A stretch of 26,348 nucleotides of DNA from assembly GCF_943908415.1 (NCBI RefSeq), contig NZ_CALTSY010000028.1, positions 1-26,348 on the forward strand, given 5' to 3'. The notes under the pieces were generated by a model that was given only the letters and a program-made list of their open reading frames with translations, did no database searches and was not told the origin of the DNA. This DNA comes from an uncultured Anaerococcus sp. Its GTDB lineage: Bacteria > Bacillota > Clostridia > Tissierellales > Peptoniphilaceae. Positions 24,118 through 26,348 of the stretch are shown piece after piece (the first letter of the stretch is position 1; every line of letters begins with the position of its first letter). A program made the position numbers and the translations under genes.

Positions 24118-24948
24118 ATGAGAAATGATATAAGTAATAAACTCATAGCCTATGCCAAAAAAAATAGCTCTATAGAGTCTATGTTCTATATAAAGAATGA
24201 AAACTATGATTCATTCTTTAAGGTTTATGCTATAGTAAATGAAATCATAATAGGAAAACTAGAAGATGAGCTAGTAGGGATTTTTGATGATGTAATCCTA
24301 GTAAATAGAACTAAGGATGAGTTTAACTTAGATAAATCAAAAATACCATACACAAGTATAAATGTTTATAAGAAAGATAATATTAAGATAACTGAGAGTA
24401 TAATATCATCAGAATATGCAGATGATATTATAAAAACTTTACCAAGTGATATAGAGTTTATATACAATAAGCCAGGATTTGAGAGGCTTGAGGTAAATAA
24501 AAACTTTAGATTTGATCCTCCTAAAGAATATGAACTAACATCAACTATTAGAAATTTTTTTGCAACTGCTATTGAAGCTTCTATGTATATAAATGAAAAA
24601 GATGAATTAGCAGCATGCTTAAAAATGGAAGAGCTAAGAAAATATCTTTTAAATGTCATAGATTTTTATATAAAAGAAAAGTATTCATACACTATGGACA
24701 AGGGATATGATGGTCAAAAATTAAAGAGTACTCTAGAAATTGATATCAAAGAAGACTATCTAATGACCTACCATCATGAAGACTTATTGGATATATATAA
24801 CTCCCTATTTAAAGCCTGCGTTTTATTTAGAAAGTTATCTATGAGTCTTTGCGATACAAATGGGTTTGTTTATCCTAAGCAAACAGATGTAGAATCTATG
24901 AAACTTCTAAGGAGCAATTATAAAAAGCTCGAATCTTTCTTAAGTTAG
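24118..24948 (+). CDS. ANT(6)/AadE-like nucleotidyltransferase-fold protein, apparently inactive
   Basis: The 276-residue protein resembles streptomycin 6-adenylyltransferases (ANT(6), AadE/AadK) over its length. MRNDISNKLIAYAKKNSSIE fits the N-terminus, FDDVILVNRTKDE (56-68) the FGEIMIVQMPEE segment, and 140-265 the C-terminal helical domain ending LFRKLSMSLCDTNGFVYP. The catalytic features are gone: the GS motif is absent, the aspartates of DYDIVY correspond to V36 and A38 in KVYAIVN, and the aspartate of RIDL corresponds to K90 in NIKI. Alignment is from memory, so family assignment is moderate. It sits one base after nudL and eight before dacA. A binding or regulatory role is more likely than drug resistance. 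Confidence 0.6.
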   Translation: MRNDISNKLIAYAKKNSSIESMFYIKNENYDSFFKVYAIVNEIIIGKLEDELVGIFDDVILVNRTKDEFNLDKSKIPYTSINVYKKDNIKITESIISSEYADDIIKTLPSDIEFIYNKPGFERLEVNKNFRFDPPKEYELTSTIRNFFATAIEASMYINEKDELAACLKMEELRKYLLNVIDFYIKEKYSYTMDKGYDGQKLKSTLEIDIKEDYLMTYHHEDLLDIYNSLFKACVLFRKLSMSLCDTNGFVYPKQTDVESMKLLRSNYKKLESFLS

Positions 24949-24956
24949 GGGATCGG

Positions 24957-26165
24957 ATGAAGAAAAATAAAATAATGGCTATTGTTCTTTCACTACTATT
25001 TATTATGCTACCTAAAAGCTCTTTTGCCGCTAAAAAGAGTCAGATAGTAGGACTAGATGATAATGTTGAAAGCTACATAATTGGTAATGAGAGAACAGGG
25101 GATATATATTACGAAAAGAATGCTGATCGAACAGCGCCTATGGCATCTTTAAGTAAGCTTATGACATATCTAATTACAAAAGAAGCTATCGATGATGGTA
25201 AGATTAGCTTAGATACAGAAGTTAAAGTTAGTGAGGAAGCTGAGAAATTTAATAGTTGGGAGTATTCTGCTCTAGGCCTAAAAGAAGGGGAGACTTTTAC
25301 AGTAGAAGAACTTCTTGAAGGACTCATGGTAGTAAGTGGTAATGATTGTGCGTATCAACTTGCAGTAACAGTTGATGATTCCGAAGCTGAATTTGCTAGA
25401 GCTATGAACATGAGAGCTTCTGAACTTGGACTTGATAGTCAGATTTACTATAATGCTAGTGGCGTGCAAACAGAAGATGAACAGGAAAATTCATCCTCTG
25501 CAAAAGACCTATTTAGCCTTACTCAATACATAATTAAGAAGTATCCAGAAATTTTAGAGTATTCAAAAGTACATGAAATTGTAGATCCTAGACGTGATAT
25601 TGATGTAGAAAGCACAGTACCCCTTATAGGAGATGTACCAGGTGTTGATGGACTTAAGACTGGAACTACTGATGATGCTGGAGCTTGCCTTATATCTACT
25701 GTTGATATGAAAGAGATTGATAGTAATGATAAGTTTAGGGTTATAGGTGTAGTAATGGGAGCTGATCAAAAAGACACTAGAAATAGTGTAATGAGCGATC
25801 TAATCTATTATGTTAGCAGATATTATGATTTTGAAAGTGTCCTAGATAAGAATGTGGCAGTTGATTCTATCAAGACAAATACGGCCAATCAAGGATATGT
25901 AGACATATATCCAAGCGAAGATATAAATATTATTGTAAAAGATGGTCAAAATCCATCTATAAAGTATAATATAAAAGATGACATAAGAGCACCTATTAAA
26001 AAGGGTGAAGAATTAGGAGAAGCAACGGTAACTTATGAGAATAAAAAGTACAGTGTGCCTTTGATTTCTAATGTAGACTTAAAAGAGGCATCACTATTTT
26101 CTAGGATAGTAAGAACAAGTCAAGAAGCAGCTAACTTTTTACTTAAAGTAATTATTGCTAGATAA
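24957..26165 (+). CDS. D-alanyl-D-alanine carboxypeptidase (PBP5/DacF family)
   Basis: This low-molecular-weight penicillin-binding protein trims the terminal D-Ala from peptidoglycan stem peptides outside the membrane. The 402 residues start with a signal peptide (about 1-25, cleavage after SSFA-A). The serine peptidase core has SLSK with nucleophile S64 and K67, SGN at 127-129 and KTG at 234-236 (GVDGLKTGTT). A PBP5-type C-terminal beta domain follows (about 292-375), ending in an amphipathic tail (SRIVRTSQEAANFLLKVIIAR without the first residues) that likely anchors it to the membrane. AGGGGA at 24947-24952 precedes the ATG. It is the last gene of the nudL unit. Confidence 0.94.
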   Translation: MKKNKIMAIVLSLLFIMLPKSSFAAKKSQIVGLDDNVESYIIGNERTGDIYYEKNADRTAPMASLSKLMTYLITKEAIDDGKISLDTEVKVSEEAEKFNSWEYSALGLKEGETFTVEELLEGLMVVSGNDCAYQLAVTVDDSEAEFARAMNMRASELGLDSQIYYNASGVQTEDEQENSSSAKDLFSLTQYIIKKYPEILEYSKVHEIVDPRRDIDVESTVPLIGDVPGVDGLKTGTTDDAGACLISTVDMKEIDSNDKFRVIGVVMGADQKDTRNSVMSDLIYYVSRYYDFESVLDKNVAVDSIKTNTANQGYVDIYPSEDINIIVKDGQNPSIKYNIKDDIRAPIKKGEELGEATVTYENKKYSVPLISNVDLKEASLFSRIVRTSQEAANFLLKVIIAR

Positions 26166-26171
26166 AATGAG

Positions 26172-26288
26172 TTAAGTGTCGGGCCTTTGGTCCGATCGCT
26201 TAAAGATCATAGCATTTTAAGTCCTCACTAGCGTTGCGGTATTCCGTTCTGTGGAACGGGTACTCTATAAGGCGTACAGCCTTGTTTT
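26172..26288. other. GC-richer, hairpin-dense segment of unknown nature
   Basis: This 117-base stretch is about 46% G+C, well above its surroundings, and has no ORF. Bases 26172-26185 pair with 26189-26203 (14 pairs, one bulged T, TTT loop). CCGTTC (26244-26249) pairs with GAACGG (26254-26259), extended by GTA/TAC. AAGGC (26269-26273) pairs with GCCTT (26279-26283). CTTAA at 26199-26203 could instead pair with TTTAAG at 26216-26221. I do not recognise 6S, SRP, tmRNA, RNase P or a T-box. It may be a structured RNA on either strand, or the 3' untranslated region of dacA. Confidence 0.4.
26267..26288 (+). terminator. Terminator-like hairpin just before tRNA-Arg
   Basis: AAGGC-GTACA-GCCTT at 26269-26283 is followed by GTTTT. 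It may end the dacA transcript or the candidate RNA, but it abuts the first base of the tRNA, so it may equally be a processing element. Confidence 0.45.
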
Positions 26289-26348
26289 GTTTCAGTAGCT
26301 CAGCTGGATAGAGCACCGCCCTCCTAAGGCGGGTGTCGGAGGTTCGAA
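26289..26348 (+). tRNA. tRNA-Arg (anticodon CCU), 3' end cut off by the window
   Basis: The acceptor strand GTTTCAG (26289-26295), TA, a D-arm GCTC...GAGC, and an anticodon stem CCGCC/GGCGG enclosing loop CTCCTAA give anticodon CCT, reading AGG arginine codons. The sequence ends in the T-loop (GGTTCGAA), so the 3' acceptor strand is outside the window. Confidence 0.9.

Noticed and set aside
24118..24948. Functional streptomycin resistance gene
   Set aside because: The catalytic aspartates and the GS motif of ANT(6) enzymes are missing in the residues I can align.
26172..26288. SRP RNA, 6S RNA or RNase P RNA
   Set aside because: Length is too short for 6S or RNase P, and the SRP domain IV tetraloop motif and RNase P conserved regions are absent on both strands.

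Overview
The window is A+T-rich chromosomal DNA of a low-GC Gram-positive bacterium. AGGAGG-type ribosome sites, sigma-A promoters, short intergenic gaps, AGA/ATA-rich codon use and the ffh-rpsP-trmD-rplS and rnhB-dprA-topA gene order all fit Firmicutes. An anaerobic coccus of the Tissierellia (Anaerococcus/Peptoniphilus type) is my best guess, but this is inference. Both ends of the window fall inside arginine tRNA genes: tRNA-Arg(ACG) on the left and tRNA-Arg(CCU) on the right.

Layout. (1) 1-1671: 3' part of tRNA-Arg, a hairpin, then overlapping queD-queE-folE, which carry GTP to 7-carboxy-7-deazaguanine (7-deazaguanine/queuosine pathway). (2) 1772-3221: an HtrA/DegP-type membrane-anchored protease followed by an unusual branched hairpin region. 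(3) 3358-7232: the SRP/ribosome operon ylxM-ffh-rpsP-khpA-rimM-trmD-rplS, driven by a consensus promoter flanked by two related palindromes. (4) 7233-15112: an accessory block lying between rplS and rbgA, which are normally close. It holds a class I aminotransferase, a divergent PEP-carboxykinase-like ATPase, an XRE/TPR regulator, and a divergently transcribed FtsX-type ABC exporter (two permeases and an ATPase). (5) 15159-20151: rbgA-rnhB-yraN-dprA-topA, a tight housekeeping run ending in a bidirectional terminator. (6) 20152-22834, minus strand: a YtrA-type GntR regulator, an ABC ATPase and two six-helix permeases, with an operator-like repeat just downstream of the promoter. (7) 22845-23404, minus strand: mscL with a C-terminal zinc ribbon. 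(8) 23491-26165: nudL, an ANT(6)-like protein that seems to have lost its catalytic aspartates, and a D,D-carboxypeptidase. (9) 26172-26348: a GC-richer hairpin-dense stretch of unknown nature, then tRNA-Arg.

Most genes are ordinary core genes. The items most worth a second look are the hairpin-rich segment before the right-hand tRNA, the ANT(6)-like apparent pseudoenzyme, the PEPCK-like ATPase that keeps the family's catalytic residues in a foreign-looking protein, the paired palindromes around the SRP operon promoter, the three-stem structure after htrA, and the accessory block splitting the rplS-rbgA neighbourhood. I do not see a clear, wholly new defence or mobile system, a CRISPR array, a transposase or phage genes.
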